From HyVt-105 sp049975425 (GTDB taxonomy: Bacteria; Bacteroidota; Bacteroidia; Bacteroidales; VadinHA17): DNA of 64,000 bases. Positions 36,101 to 44,386 of the stretch are shown here, in pieces. The notes under the pieces are model-generated. The model did not search any database. It saw only the letters and a list, made by a program, of their open reading frames with translations, and had not been told where the DNA came from. The translations under genes and the position numbers were made by a program. Positions within the stretch are counted from its first letter, which is position 1, and every line of letters begins with the position of its first letter. The stretch is taken from assembly GCA_049975425.1 (NCBI GenBank), contig JBNGDI010000005.1:1-64000 (forward strand), written 5' to 3'.

Positions 36101-36672
36101 ATACTACCCGAAAATATGGAGGAACCGGCCTGGGGCTTGCTATATGCAAACAACTCCTGCGCCTGAAAAATTCCAGCATCCAGGTAGAAAGCGAACCGGG
36201 AAAAGGTTCCAGGTTTTATTTCACCCTGTCCTTCAGGAACAGTAGCCTGAAGCATATCAGCGATACCGACGATATCGGAAAGATCAGCTATGAAAAACTC
36301 AAGGGAAAGAAGGTGCTCCTGGTGGAAGACAATGAGATCAACAGGCTGGTAGCCTACAAATTTCTCAGGAAATGGGGCATGGAGATCACCGAGGCAGGGA
36401 ACGGAAAAGAAGCCGTGGAATACCTGGGAAAAAATACCTTTGACCTGATACTGATGGACCTGCAAATGCCGGTAATGGACGGTTATGAAGCCACCCGGCA
36501 TATTCGTTCATCCATGCCCAACGGCAAAACCATCCCTGTTGTGGCCCTGACGGCCTCTCTCATGAACGAGGTACAGGAAAAGATCATATCTTCAGGAATG
36601 AACGACCTCATACTCAAACCCTTCAATCCCGGCGAGCTTTATTCGAAAATCGTGAAAGTCCTCGAATCATGA
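33103..36672 (+). CDS. Hybrid histidine kinase with multiple PAS domains, GAF and receiver
   Basis: A 1189-residue signalling protein with no signal peptide and no membrane helix, so cytosolic. Order: N-terminal PAS-like (about 20-130), PAS (145-262), PAS (275-388), PAS (400-515), GAF (530-680), PAS (690-810), HisKA with His828 (STMSHEIRTPMNAVIG), HATPase (about 930-1050; DTGIGIS, GGTGLGLAICK), and a C-terminal receiver with Asp1119 (LILMDLQMPVMDG). It likely senses a redox or small-molecule cue through PAS/GAF ligands. It has no DNA-binding output; the phosphate must go to another protein. The next gene overlaps by four bases. A start at 33157 is also possible. Confidence 0.9.
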   Translation: MDNLPEINKRKKGANHKKMNLWREDPHLKNIPHFHDLLFLLTAEGRIVTANPLAVSRTGRSHTDLAGELFYRIFPDYQHNDINKWLEHPSGKPVPALYLKLESATGETLYLHCSQTEWTWRKKPHRLIRAVEVTKGLFPDTEKSLAEEMFFKAFHSNPALMAISNFENSQYIDVNESFLNNLGYSREEIVGHTSSELQLFVDLVQSDKFLRKLKKLSKVRDFEVTIKTKSGEPRYGLFSAETIMLRGQPCLLTIINDITERKLAEEELEISEQRFRELAEMLPLMLFEARLDGTITFTNQFAFKTTRHTPGEVEKGVSFFDLINKKELPEIRKKLNRIIRRESDENPLECTVIRKDGTEFPAQIFISLIFHENKPVGLRGVLIDITERKKTQEELETEKAYLAELIESAPEAIVLLNNESTILQINSEFEKLFGYTREEAIGKNLDQLVAPGKYLKQAEKVTRTIAGGKQMELESKRVRKDGSLVDVSILGTPIIVNKAQVGVFGIYRDITERKKAETVQRMVNTISKAVITTKDLEELFLVIKKELSKLMDTTNFFIALYDKENNSISLPFFRDEKDKFNNIPAGKTITSYVIRTRKSMLLKTADMKKLEEEGEIELVGTNCKVWMGVPLRSKKEVIGIISLQNYQNADAYSRENLGILEFIADQIGIAIEWKKAESELHNSLEKYRAVAETTIAGIGITDTDENLNYVNAAFAEMLGYDPEELTGKNLSAITTSEKYQYFREQTLKRMSGLESQYEITLIRKDGTPVETLVHASPLFDESNRFRETLAVIIDITRLKETQEELIRAKEIAEEAARAKQQFLSTMSHEIRTPMNAVIGMAHLLLQENPRPDQIENLHSLKFSAENLLVLINDVLDFSKIEAGKIAFEEADFDLHSLLEGLRQSFVFKAADKNIQLECHIESDVPKIVIGDPLRLNQVLTNLMSNAMKFTEQGKVSLSARVARSDEKTTCIEFSVSDTGIGISPDNIGKIFDSFVQATPDTTRKYGGTGLGLAICKQLLRLKNSSIQVESEPGKGSRFYFTLSFRNSSLKHISDTDDIGKISYEKLKGKKVLLVEDNEINRLVAYKFLRKWGMEITEAGNGKEAVEYLGKNTFDLILMDLQMPVMDGYEATRHIRSSMPNGKTIPVVALTASLMNEVQEKIISSGMNDLILKPFNPGELYSKIVKVLES

Positions 36673-37166
36673 GAACACAAATTCAGGCATATCTGCTGTT
36701 TCTGTTCCTGTTCACGGTTTTTACCGGCCCCCTCTATCCTCAAAATACCGGCCGGATACCCCCTCTGAACCAGCGTATTCTGCAATATGTGGAAAGTGTG
36801 GTGGGAACCCGGGTCGACCGCGGAGAATGCTGGGACCTGGCAAGGCAGGCTCTTGACCGCAGCGGAGCCAGCTGGGACGGAAGTTACGGTTTCGGGAAGG
36901 TGGTGAAATACCGGAAAGAGGAAGTTCTGCCGGGTGATATCGTCCGGTTCGAAAAAGTGATGGTACAGTATACCAAAGGCCTTACCACCTATACAGAAAA
37001 TTACAATCATCATACCGCCATTGTTTACCGTGTTAAAGGAAGAGGACAATTCGAACTGGCACATCAAAACACCGGGTTCTCAGGGAAAAAAGTGGGGGTC
37101 AGTTCCCTGAACCTGGATCATGTGATTAGGGGGAAAATTACCGTTTATCGAGCGGTATCCGAATAA
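36669..37166 (+). CDS. Secreted protein with papain-fold (NlpC/CHAP-like) features
   Basis: A 165-residue protein with a signal peptide (hydrophobic 7-20, cleavage near LYPQ). I do not recognise a named family, but the order of features fits a papain-like amidase: Cys54 in RGECWDLARQALD, LPGDIVRF, then HHTAIVY (His114/115) and LAHQNTG (His132). It may act on peptidoglycan or a related amide; this is inference from the Cys-His pattern. It is coupled to the hybrid kinase by an ATGA overlap, so the two are made together. Confidence 0.6.
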   Translation: MRTQIQAYLLFLFLFTVFTGPLYPQNTGRIPPLNQRILQYVESVVGTRVDRGECWDLARQALDRSGASWDGSYGFGKVVKYRKEEVLPGDIVRFEKVMVQYTKGLTTYTENYNHHTAIVYRVKGRGQFELAHQNTGFSGKKVGVSSLNLDHVIRGKITVYRAVSE

Positions 37167-37178
37167 AAGTCAAACACC

Positions 37179-37946
37179 ATGTTACAAAATGACTGGAACC
37201 TGACTGGTAAAAAGGCATTGATCACAGGGGCCACCAGAGGGATCGGAAGAGCCATCCTCGACATGTTTCTGGAACTGGGAGCAGAGGTGTTCCCGGTAGC
37301 CAGAAACCCAAAAGATATCCGCCATCTGACACAGGAACTCGCCGGTCAATACACTGTGGAAGGTATGGCGGCCGATGTTACCATTCCCGGCGAACGTGAA
37401 ACCCTGGTGAGCATGCTTGAAGAAAAATGGGGCAGGCTGGATATCCTGGTCAACAATGTGGGGATGAATATCAGGAAAAAAGCCCTGGAATACTCCGAAC
37501 AGGAAATCCGGCAGATCATGGAAACCAATCTGTATTCCGCATTCAGCCTGGCCCGGCAAGCTCACCAACTGATGAAAAAATCGGGTCGGGCCAGCCTTGT
37601 CAACATCTCATCCGTGGCCGGGTTAACCCATATCCGCACCGGCGTGGTATACGGAATGACCAAAGCGGCAATGGTCCAGATGACCCGCAACCTGGCGGTT
37701 GAATGGGCCGCTCACGGGATCAGGGTCAATGCCGTTGCTCCCTGGTATATTGATACCCCCCTTGCCCGGCAGGTCCTGAAAAACCTGGATTATCTGCAGG
37801 AAGTACTGAACAGGACCCCGATGAAGCGGATCGGAAAACCCGAAGAGGTGGCTACTGCAGTGGCCTTTCTCTGCATGCCGGCTTCATCGTACATTACCGG
37901 ACAAACCCTTGCGGTAGACGGAGGATTCAGTATTTACGGGTTCTGA
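37179..37946 (+). CDS. SDR family oxidoreductase (tropinone reductase-like)
   Basis: A 255-residue classical short-chain dehydrogenase. The cofactor motif GATRGIG is near residues 16-22, NNVG near 91-94, the catalytic Ser in NISSVAG (about 143), and Tyr-x3-Lys in YGMTKAAM (about 155-159). The C-terminal AVDGGFSIYGF is typical of FabG-like members. The substrate cannot be told from sequence. It follows the papain-like gene by 12 nt, so it may be part of the same transcript. Confidence 0.85.
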   Translation: MLQNDWNLTGKKALITGATRGIGRAILDMFLELGAEVFPVARNPKDIRHLTQELAGQYTVEGMAADVTIPGERETLVSMLEEKWGRLDILVNNVGMNIRKKALEYSEQEIRQIMETNLYSAFSLARQAHQLMKKSGRASLVNISSVAGLTHIRTGVVYGMTKAAMVQMTRNLAVEWAAHGIRVNAVAPWYIDTPLARQVLKNLDYLQEVLNRTPMKRIGKPEEVATAVAFLCMPASSYITGQTLAVDGGFSIYGF

Positions 37947-37953
37947 CGAGACT

Positions 37954-39195
37954 TTACCGGCAATGTTCCTGCAACAGCAGGACAGCCTCCCTCTCTCCCA
38001 GACGGGCTGCCCTGTTCCAGTCGTAACAGGCACCCTCCGGATCGTTCATGGAAAGGCTGACCTTCCCTCGGTTAAGATAGACCCGGCCAATGTTCGGATC
38101 CAGGTCCAGGGCCTGCGAAAAATCATCGTACGCATGCTTCCACATTCGGGTAATCATGTATGCTTCTGCCCGGTCGATGAAAAATTCGGGCCGGCTGCGG
38201 TCGAGGGCAAGGTTGCGGTTGAAATATTCCAGAGCTTTCAGGGCCTGCCCCGCCTCCAGCATGGTTCGGCCCGCCTTTCTGATCAGCTCTGTATCGTTTT
38301 CCCTGAACGACAATACCTCATCATAATCATTTTTTGCCTGATCATACCGTCCCAGGGAAGCCAGCACTGCGGCCCGTTCGATCATCAGGCCAAGGTCGTG
38401 CGGCTCGGCCGAGACGGCCCGGTTCAGGTCGTTCAGCGCGGAGGAGAGATCGCCTGTGCGGAAATAAAACAACCCCCTTTCCCGGAAGAAGGCAGACTTT
38501 CCACCCGACTTTGCCAGAGCCGCAGTATAATCGCCGGAAGCAGCCCGGTTATTTGAAAGATGCTCATGGCATCGGGCCCTGACAAGGTACAGACGGGCAT
38601 CGTCCATTCCCTGCCGGATAGCATCATCGGCCACCTGCAGGGCCTCACTGTAAATACCCCTTGAATACAGGTATTCGGCTTCCGTAAGCACTTCACCGGC
38701 TTCACCATACCAGTCGGTTTGCCAGAGCGAAACCCACAGCCGGGTTCTTTCCAGGCGGCGAAAAGCTTCATCGGTCATGATTTCCTTTCTCGGTAGCTTA
38801 TCGCGGAATCCCAGATAGGTTCTCAGCGAAGTAACCGCCAGGGAATCGTTTCCCGTCAGGGCATAATACCTGGCCCATTCATAGGCAGCCTGCACCGGAT
38901 CCAATGATTCCAGCTCTTCCAGTTCACCGGCGGCATCGTCCATTCGGTTCAGAGCCATACAGGCCCGGGCACGCAGCCTGAAAACCTCCGCCAGTTCCGT
39001 TCCCGCCTCTTCGGCCCGGGCCAGCTCCTCCAGGGCACGGTCATAGTGTGACCGTTCCATTTCCACCATGGCCCGGATCAGGGCATCGTTCCGCTCCTGC
39101 GGAAATACGGCTGACGTTCTGACAAGACCTGCCAGCACCATCAGTAACAGGATCAAGCTCCTGCCTATGCAGAATGACGGATCATTTTTCCACAT
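37954..39195 (-). CDS. Tetratricopeptide repeat protein, exported
   Basis: A protein of about 413 residues with a signal/anchor (FCIGRSLILLLMVLAGLV) and a chain of TPR units to the C-terminus (for example ELAEVFRLRARACMALNRMDDAAGELEEL, EALQVADDAIRQG, ALEYFNRNLALDRSRPEFFIDRAEAYMITRMWKHAYDDFSQALDLDP). Such proteins act as scaffolds in envelope complexes. The start at 39195 is chosen over 39237; it overlaps the end of the type IX-secreted gene by 14 nt, so the pair is an operon and may work together at the surface. Confidence 0.75.
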   Translation of the reverse strand: MWKNDPSFCIGRSLILLLMVLAGLVRTSAVFPQERNDALIRAMVEMERSHYDRALEELARAEEAGTELAEVFRLRARACMALNRMDDAAGELEELESLDPVQAAYEWARYYALTGNDSLAVTSLRTYLGFRDKLPRKEIMTDEAFRRLERTRLWVSLWQTDWYGEAGEVLTEAEYLYSRGIYSEALQVADDAIRQGMDDARLYLVRARCHEHLSNNRAASGDYTAALAKSGGKSAFFRERGLFYFRTGDLSSALNDLNRAVSAEPHDLGLMIERAAVLASLGRYDQAKNDYDEVLSFRENDTELIRKAGRTMLEAGQALKALEYFNRNLALDRSRPEFFIDRAEAYMITRMWKHAYDDFSQALDLDPNIGRVYLNRGKVSLSMNDPEGACYDWNRAARLGEREAVLLLQEHCR

Positions 39196-41842
39196 GAACC
39201 GGCGGATTTTTTTCGGTGAACACATAAACAAATCCAACTATATTCCTTATTTCCTCCCCCGTGAGCCGTTGCTCGGTCACATCACAAATATAATAGTACA
39301 CTCCCGGGGAAACGATTTTCCCGGTATTCCTGATCTGCCCGTTCCAGATAAATTCCGAAGGATCATCGTACGATCCCTCAAAAACAAGCTCCCCCCAGCG
39401 GTTGAATATCTGAATGTCCACCGCCCTGACAAAACGGTAGGCCTTCGGCCGGAAGAAATCATTGTCACCGTCGTTATTCGGACTGAACACATTGGGCAGT
39501 TCAAAATAGGAACATTCATCAATACAAATGCGGGCCGACAGAGCACTTTCATTTCCGAATGAGTCGACCGCCGTCATGGCATAACATCCGGCCATGGTTT
39601 CTTCCGGGTAATGGTGAAAAACAGTGGTTTCCCGCTCTTCCACCGTTCCTATGGGCTGCAGGGTGCCGTTGTACAGCGGGGTATAAAACAGGTTATACTT
39701 CACAATGTCTTCCCCGCATTCACCTTCAGGAATAGCCCAATGCAGCACATTGTAGAAGCTGTCGCAAACAGAATAAACGGTCAGATCAGGCGGACACGGA
39801 GGTTCCATGTCTACCGGTGTGCCACAGTTTTCATGGGAAAAATTGATCAACGAGTCAGGAATCCCCGGTTGATTGTATGTGCCGATGCTTTTGGCCAGGT
39901 AGCAGAATTCAACTCCGTTGGCCAGGCCGGTATCCACATACACCGAATCGGAAACCACCCCGATGGAGTCGAACAGGAGGGTGGAGTGGTTCTGCCGGTA
40001 AACCACATAGCGGGTATTCAGCCATGGGACGTTTTTCCGGAAAAAGATCTTCATTTTATTATCCCCCGGCACCAGGTGAAGAAACAGGCTGGAAGCGGTA
40101 CCGGGCTCGCCGATCATAAAGCGGTTGCCGGGTTCATCGTTGTAAAGTTCCACCCGGTAATGGTATGCGAAATCCTGTGTATTGATATTCAAATCATTAT
40201 ATGTAGTGTCTTCCAGATCGGCCGTTGCAAAGCTGTGTATCTGTGTAAAATCAGTTCCCCATATCCCTTCGGCACGGTAGATGCGATATTCATAGGGGCC
40301 GTAAGCGGGGATGGTATCCAGATCCCGGGGTTTGACCCAGGCCAGGTAAATGTTCCCGGCAGCCGGATCAGTATCGGTCACACTCACATTGGTTATGACG
40401 GGGGTTCCCTGCACCAGAATCCCGCATGCTTCATTTGAAGCTATCCCGGGAGTCCCATCGGGATAAACAGCCACCACCAGGTAGCAGTATTCCGTACCCT
40501 GCAGCAGCCCGTTGCCGCTATTGTCATCAACAAAAACGGTATCCTGCCAGGAAGAAGTACTTCCGATTTTGTGATAACCCAGGTAGGCCGGCACCCCGTA
40601 TTCGCATGAGTCGGGAATATAACCGGTACTGCCTGTCCTGCGGTACACATCATAGCCCACCACGTTATCGCATGCACAGGGTGACCATTTCAGCAGGATA
40701 GACCGGTGGGAGGGGATGGCCTCCAGAGGACCGGGCGGTGGACCGATCACCCGGATATTGATGTTATCAATATCCACCAGGGAAATATCCTCGTTCACAT
40801 CTTCCGCTTTCACCAGCCAGTTGTATGGAACTCCCCGCACATGGCTGCATGTGGTCTGCCAATCAAAGCGGGAGGTAATTGTTCCCGAATCGGAAGAAAC
40901 CGTGGTAAACACAGGCAGGGATTCCGAAACCTGGTACACACCCCCCGTATCCCAGTGGGTGATCATATCGTTGTTGGGGTCGGTGGCCGTCACTTCGAAA
41001 CTTATGAAATCCCCGGCCACCACACACAGGTCGTTCAACGGCCCGTTCACCGGCGGATCATTCTCAGTCTCGTACACATCGATCTGCATATCCCGGTGGA
41101 TGGTCCCGATTTTAATCCCGTTCCGCCATTCATCTATGTTCATGGCCACATTGTAAATCCCCCGGTCGAATTCGCCGTTCTTTTGCCATTCCTTCACCGG
41201 ATTTTTCCATACCAGATCCCCCGTCACCTCGTCCACATAAAAGGTATCGCTGGCTGTTGGAAACGTATAGTTTGAAATGGGTTCTCCCCCCTCCCGGGTA
41301 CAGATGGCCAGTCTGTATGACAGGCTGTCGCCGTCAGGATCATAGGCTGCCGGATTATGGATGAAAAGATGCCCCACAGCGGCCTTGTCATACGGAGGAT
41401 TCAGCAAAATGGGTGTGTTGTTTTGCCCCACCTGTGGATTCACCAGCAAAACGGTTTTGATGGAAAACACCACATTCACCGAACTGGGAATGTTGATCAC
41501 CCCGTAGTTCCGGTTGGGGTCTTCCACTACCACCTCGTAAACACCCGGCCCGGGGAATGTGTGGGTGGCTTTGTAAGTATTTTTCTGATAATCGTTGGGC
41601 AGTATAAGCGGAGGAGGTATCCGCGGAGCTATGGAAGTAGTATTGTCGCCCCACTGCACTTCCAGCTGGCTGCGATCAGCAGGACTTTTCGTATAGGTAT
41701 AGGTGGTAATGGTAAACTCGAAAGTAAATCCCGATAACTGCCGGTAAGTGATCTCCCCGGCCCGGTTATGGGTTGAAAAAACCTGCAAAACCGGAATAAG
41801 CCACAACAGGGCGGAGACCAACCGTATTTTATACATTTTCAT
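39182..41842 (-). CDS. Type IX-secreted protein with gliding-motility C-terminal domain
   Basis: An 886-residue exported surface protein. Signal peptide at 1-23, PKD-like and fibronectin III-like beta regions through the middle (FEFTITTYTYTKSPADRSQLEVQWGDNTT, PGPLEAIPSHRSILLKWSPCACDNVVGYDVYRR), and a C-terminal type B sorting domain recognisable by LPNVFSPNNDGDNDFF, IQIFNRWGELVFEG and GVYYYICDVTE. The family is annotated as gliding motility-associated (CHU_C). It is therefore a client of the type IX secretion system, probably displayed on or released from the cell. No motility genes are near. Confidence 0.88.
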   Translation of the reverse strand: MKMYKIRLVSALLWLIPVLQVFSTHNRAGEITYRQLSGFTFEFTITTYTYTKSPADRSQLEVQWGDNTTSIAPRIPPPLILPNDYQKNTYKATHTFPGPGVYEVVVEDPNRNYGVINIPSSVNVVFSIKTVLLVNPQVGQNNTPILLNPPYDKAAVGHLFIHNPAAYDPDGDSLSYRLAICTREGGEPISNYTFPTASDTFYVDEVTGDLVWKNPVKEWQKNGEFDRGIYNVAMNIDEWRNGIKIGTIHRDMQIDVYETENDPPVNGPLNDLCVVAGDFISFEVTATDPNNDMITHWDTGGVYQVSESLPVFTTVSSDSGTITSRFDWQTTCSHVRGVPYNWLVKAEDVNEDISLVDIDNINIRVIGPPPGPLEAIPSHRSILLKWSPCACDNVVGYDVYRRTGSTGYIPDSCEYGVPAYLGYHKIGSTSSWQDTVFVDDNSGNGLLQGTEYCYLVVAVYPDGTPGIASNEACGILVQGTPVITNVSVTDTDPAAGNIYLAWVKPRDLDTIPAYGPYEYRIYRAEGIWGTDFTQIHSFATADLEDTTYNDLNINTQDFAYHYRVELYNDEPGNRFMIGEPGTASSLFLHLVPGDNKMKIFFRKNVPWLNTRYVVYRQNHSTLLFDSIGVVSDSVYVDTGLANGVEFCYLAKSIGTYNQPGIPDSLINFSHENCGTPVDMEPPCPPDLTVYSVCDSFYNVLHWAIPEGECGEDIVKYNLFYTPLYNGTLQPIGTVEERETTVFHHYPEETMAGCYAMTAVDSFGNESALSARICIDECSYFELPNVFSPNNDGDNDFFRPKAYRFVRAVDIQIFNRWGELVFEGSYDDPSEFIWNGQIRNTGKIVSPGVYYYICDVTEQRLTGEEIRNIVGFVYVFTEKNPPVHVEK

Positions 41843-41855
41843 AGGCTAAACCTGT

Positions 41856-42347
41856 TCATTCCAGGGTAACCCGGGTTTCCTGTACCTGGTGGGAAAAACA
41901 GTATCCCCTCTCAAAAGAGTTCACACCCAGAATCACCAGGTTAGTCTGGTCGTGGAACATATCAAGCAAGATCCTGTTCACAATAAGCAGCTCTGCCGGA
42001 TTTCTGACCGATGAAGTTTCGTATTCCAGCCACACTGCCTCTTCATTTTTTTTCATACCATGAAAAACCAGGGAAAGATTTTTTTTCCCATTTGCCTTCA
42101 GGCCAAAGCTTTCGTTGATATATCTCGAAATCACCTCCCGGTCGTCTTCCTGATTCCAATCCAGGCCGGGATCCAGTGCATATCCGTACTTTTTCAGGAT
42201 AATATCCATGAAATCGTCGGTAAATACCTTAAAGGATATCCGGAATTTCCCTGATTCCCCATCGTATTCAATATGGGTAACCGATACGTGTACCGGATGG
42301 GTCAGAAAGACCTGAAAAAGCAAGATCCACAACAATCCCTTCAGCAT
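41856..42347 (-). CDS. DUF6702-like exported protein
   Basis: A 163-residue protein that looks like the DUF6702 family of Bacteroidota, of unknown role. It begins MLKGLLWILLFQVFLTHPVHVSVTHIEYDG with a signal sequence and ends HQVQETRVTLE. The start at 42347 fits both the signal peptide and a -7 box (TAATTTTG on the minus strand, 42380-42387); the longer frame from 42437 has no support. It is 13 nt upstream of the type IX-secreted gene and probably co-transcribed with it. Confidence 0.65.
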   Translation of the reverse strand: MLKGLLWILLFQVFLTHPVHVSVTHIEYDGESGKFRISFKVFTDDFMDIILKKYGYALDPGLDWNQEDDREVISRYINESFGLKANGKKNLSLVFHGMKKNEEAVWLEYETSSVRNPAELLIVNRILLDMFHDQTNLVILGVNSFERGYCFSHQVQETRVTLE

Positions 42348-42471
42348 ATTCCCCGGAGTTCCTAAACCTTCTGTCCATCCAAAATTACAATAAATTATTA
42401 CAATTATGGAACCGGCGGGGAAAATTCGGAGGAGCAAAGGTGTGAGCTGGTAGGGATGCGGTGGGAATGGT

Positions 42472-42900
42472 CTATTTTTGCATGATCACGCGAAGGGCTT
42501 CGATGGCCAGGCGGTAGGAATCCAGGCCCAGGCCCATAATCGACCCCCGGCATGCACGGCCAACCAGGGAGGTATGCCGGAAGGGTTCGCGGGTCAGCAG
42601 GTTGGTAATATGCACCTCAATGGCCGGGGCAGGCACGGCCGCCACCGCATCGGCCAGTGCCACCGATGTGTGGGAGTATCCGCCGGCATTGATCACCAGG
42701 CCGTCACAGGCAAAGCCGGCTTCCTGGATATGGGTGACCAGTTCCCCCTCCACGTTCGACTGCAAATGATCGATGGTATAGGCAGGATACAGTTCCTTCA
42801 ATAGTTTCAGATACTCTTCGAACGAACGGGTTCCGTACTTCTCCTGCTCCCTCTTTCCCAGAAGGTTCAGGTTGGGACCGTTTATGATCATGATTTTCAT
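42472..42900 (-). CDS. aroQ: 3-dehydroquinate dehydratase, type II
   Basis: Shikimate pathway step from 3-dehydroquinate to 3-dehydroshikimate. The 142-residue length and the motifs MIINGPNLNLLGKRE, NAGGYSHTSVALADA and EVHITNLLTREPFRH are typical of the type II dodecameric enzyme; Tyr in EKYGTRSFEEY is the catalytic position. The start at 42900 gives the canonical N-terminus. It is encoded divergently from xerD, an arrangement familiar from Bacteroidales, and away from the main aro operon and its attenuators. Confidence 0.94.
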   Translation of the reverse strand: MKIMIINGPNLNLLGKREQEKYGTRSFEEYLKLLKELYPAYTIDHLQSNVEGELVTHIQEAGFACDGLVINAGGYSHTSVALADAVAAVPAPAIEVHITNLLTREPFRHTSLVGRACRGSIMGLGLDSYRLAIEALRVIMQK

Positions 42901-43003
42901 GGCATGAACAGGTTGGCTTTCCTGGCAATAAAAATAAGAACTTGCAGCCAGAAAACGCAGCGGTCGGCGAATTTTCATTAATTTCGGGAAGAATCCATCC
43001 GTT

Positions 43004-43915
43004 ATGAGCATCTGGCAGGAATATATCCGGTCGTATCTGAGTTACCTGCGTCTAGAGAAATCGGTTTCCCCGAATACCCTGCAAGCCTACGAAAGGGATG
43101 TAAAAGGGTTTACCTCCTGGCTGAAAAGTCAGCACCCCGGTCGTCCGCCGGAAGAAGTCAGACCGGAACTCCTGCAGGAATACCTGGTAGAACTGTCCAC
43201 CCTGGGCATCGGGGCCCGCTCGCAGGCACGTATTGTTTCAGGTATCCGGTCATTTTTTCGTTACCTGCTGCTGGATGATAAAATACCATCCGATCCGTCG
43301 GCACAGCTGGAAACGCCGAAAATCGGCCGGAAACTGCCAGAGGTACTCAGCGTGCACGAGATTGATGCCATGCTGCAAACCATCGATCTGAGCAGCCCCA
43401 CCGGCCAGCGGAACAAAGCCATGATCGAAACCATGTACAGCTGCGGTTTGCGAGTATCCGAACTGGTGAATCTGAAGTTGTCGAACCTTTACTTCAAACA
43501 AGAATTCATCCGGATTGAGGGAAAAGGCAATAAGGAACGGATGGTCCCTGTCGGCAGCAAAGCCTTGAAAGAAATCGGCCTTTGGCTGGAAATCCGCCGC
43601 GGGAACCTGAACATCCGGCCCGGGGAAGAAGACATTGTGTTCCTGAACCGGCGGGGCCACCGGCTCACCCGGGCCATGGTGTTTGAAATCGTGAAAAACC
43701 TGGCATCACAGGCAGGCATCAAAAAACATGTCAGCCCCCACACATTTCGCCATTCCTTCGCCACACACCTTATTGACGGGGGCGCTGACCTGAGGGCGGT
43801 ACAGGAAATGCTCGGACACGAATCCATCCTCACAACTGAAATTTACACCCACCTCGACAGGGAATACCTGCGGGAAGCCATCATCAGCTTCCATCCCAGA
43901 GGAAGAAAAGCTTAG
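43004..43915 (+). CDS. xerD: Tyrosine recombinase XerD
   Basis: Chromosome-dimer resolution at dif together with XerC. The 303-residue protein has an N-terminal SAM-like core-binding domain (WQEYIRSYLSYLRLEKSVSPNTLQAYERDV) and the catalytic set: Arg in YSCGLRVSELVNL, Lys in GKGNKERMVPVG, HTFRHSFATHL, LGHESILTTEIYTH with the Tyr nucleophile, and a C-terminal tail. It is a housekeeping recombinase by length and context, not a mobile-element integrase. Confidence 0.92.
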   Translation: MSIWQEYIRSYLSYLRLEKSVSPNTLQAYERDVKGFTSWLKSQHPGRPPEEVRPELLQEYLVELSTLGIGARSQARIVSGIRSFFRYLLLDDKIPSDPSAQLETPKIGRKLPEVLSVHEIDAMLQTIDLSSPTGQRNKAMIETMYSCGLRVSELVNLKLSNLYFKQEFIRIEGKGNKERMVPVGSKALKEIGLWLEIRRGNLNIRPGEEDIVFLNRRGHRLTRAMVFEIVKNLASQAGIKKHVSPHTFRHSFATHLIDGGADLRAVQEMLGHESILTTEIYTHLDREYLREAIISFHPRGRKA

Positions 43916-44023
43916 ACAAATTTATTCGCCCCCGGGTTTTACTAAGTCTGTAAATATTATTTACTGCTTTGTGAACATATGTGAACGATATTGTTTTGTT
44001 ATTCTGATATATAATATATTTAT

Positions 44024-44071
44024 CTACGTAGTATACTACGTAGTATACTACGTAGTTTACTACGTAGTCTC
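44024..44071. repeat. Four-copy palindromic 12-bp tandem repeat
   Basis: Four head-to-tail 12-bp units, each beginning with the palindrome CTACGTAG and followed by TATA, TATA, TTTA and TCTC. The array is in an AT-rich intergenic region between xerD and a barrel gene. One more copy of CTACGTAGTCT occurs at 60-70 near the start of the window. It has no spacers and is not a CRISPR. A protein-binding array or a replication slippage product are both possible. Confidence 0.8.
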
Positions 44072-44386
44072 TTGTTTGGACAAGTACTTCAGAGAAAATC
44101 GCAGGTCTGTTTCAATATTTAGTATCATTCTATCATTCAGTCATATACTGAATACATACTTTCACCCATCAGCCAAATAACACGATTTTTTACAATTTTA
44201 TGAATAATGAGGATATTCATCCCGCCACCCTTTTTTTTACTTCGTTCAATAACCGGAAAGAAAAACGGAAAGTGGGAAAATAACATTGAAAAATCTGCTT
44301 CAGGTGAGTACAACATATAATTTTTGGTATTAAATTACCGCAAAAAAATTTTCAATTACCCGTTTTAATTGACAAACCTCTTTCGC
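44072..44386. other. AT-rich intergenic region
   Basis: Nothing gene-like is seen between the repeat array and the next start. An open frame from 43971 to 44180 is generated by the repeat (Tyr-Val-Val-Tyr units) and is rejected as a gene. Confidence 0.5.

Noticed and set aside
43004..43915. Mobile-element integrase
   Set aside because: Length, motifs and the neighbouring divergent aroQ fit housekeeping XerD; no attachment repeats or phage genes are visible.
44024..44071. Possible CRISPR array
   Set aside because: Units are 12 bp and contiguous with no unique spacers, and no cas gene is near.
43971..44180. A 69-residue open frame with Tyr-Val-Val-Tyr repeats
   Set aside because: It is produced by reading through the CTACGTAG tandem array; no ribosome binding site, no recognisable domain.
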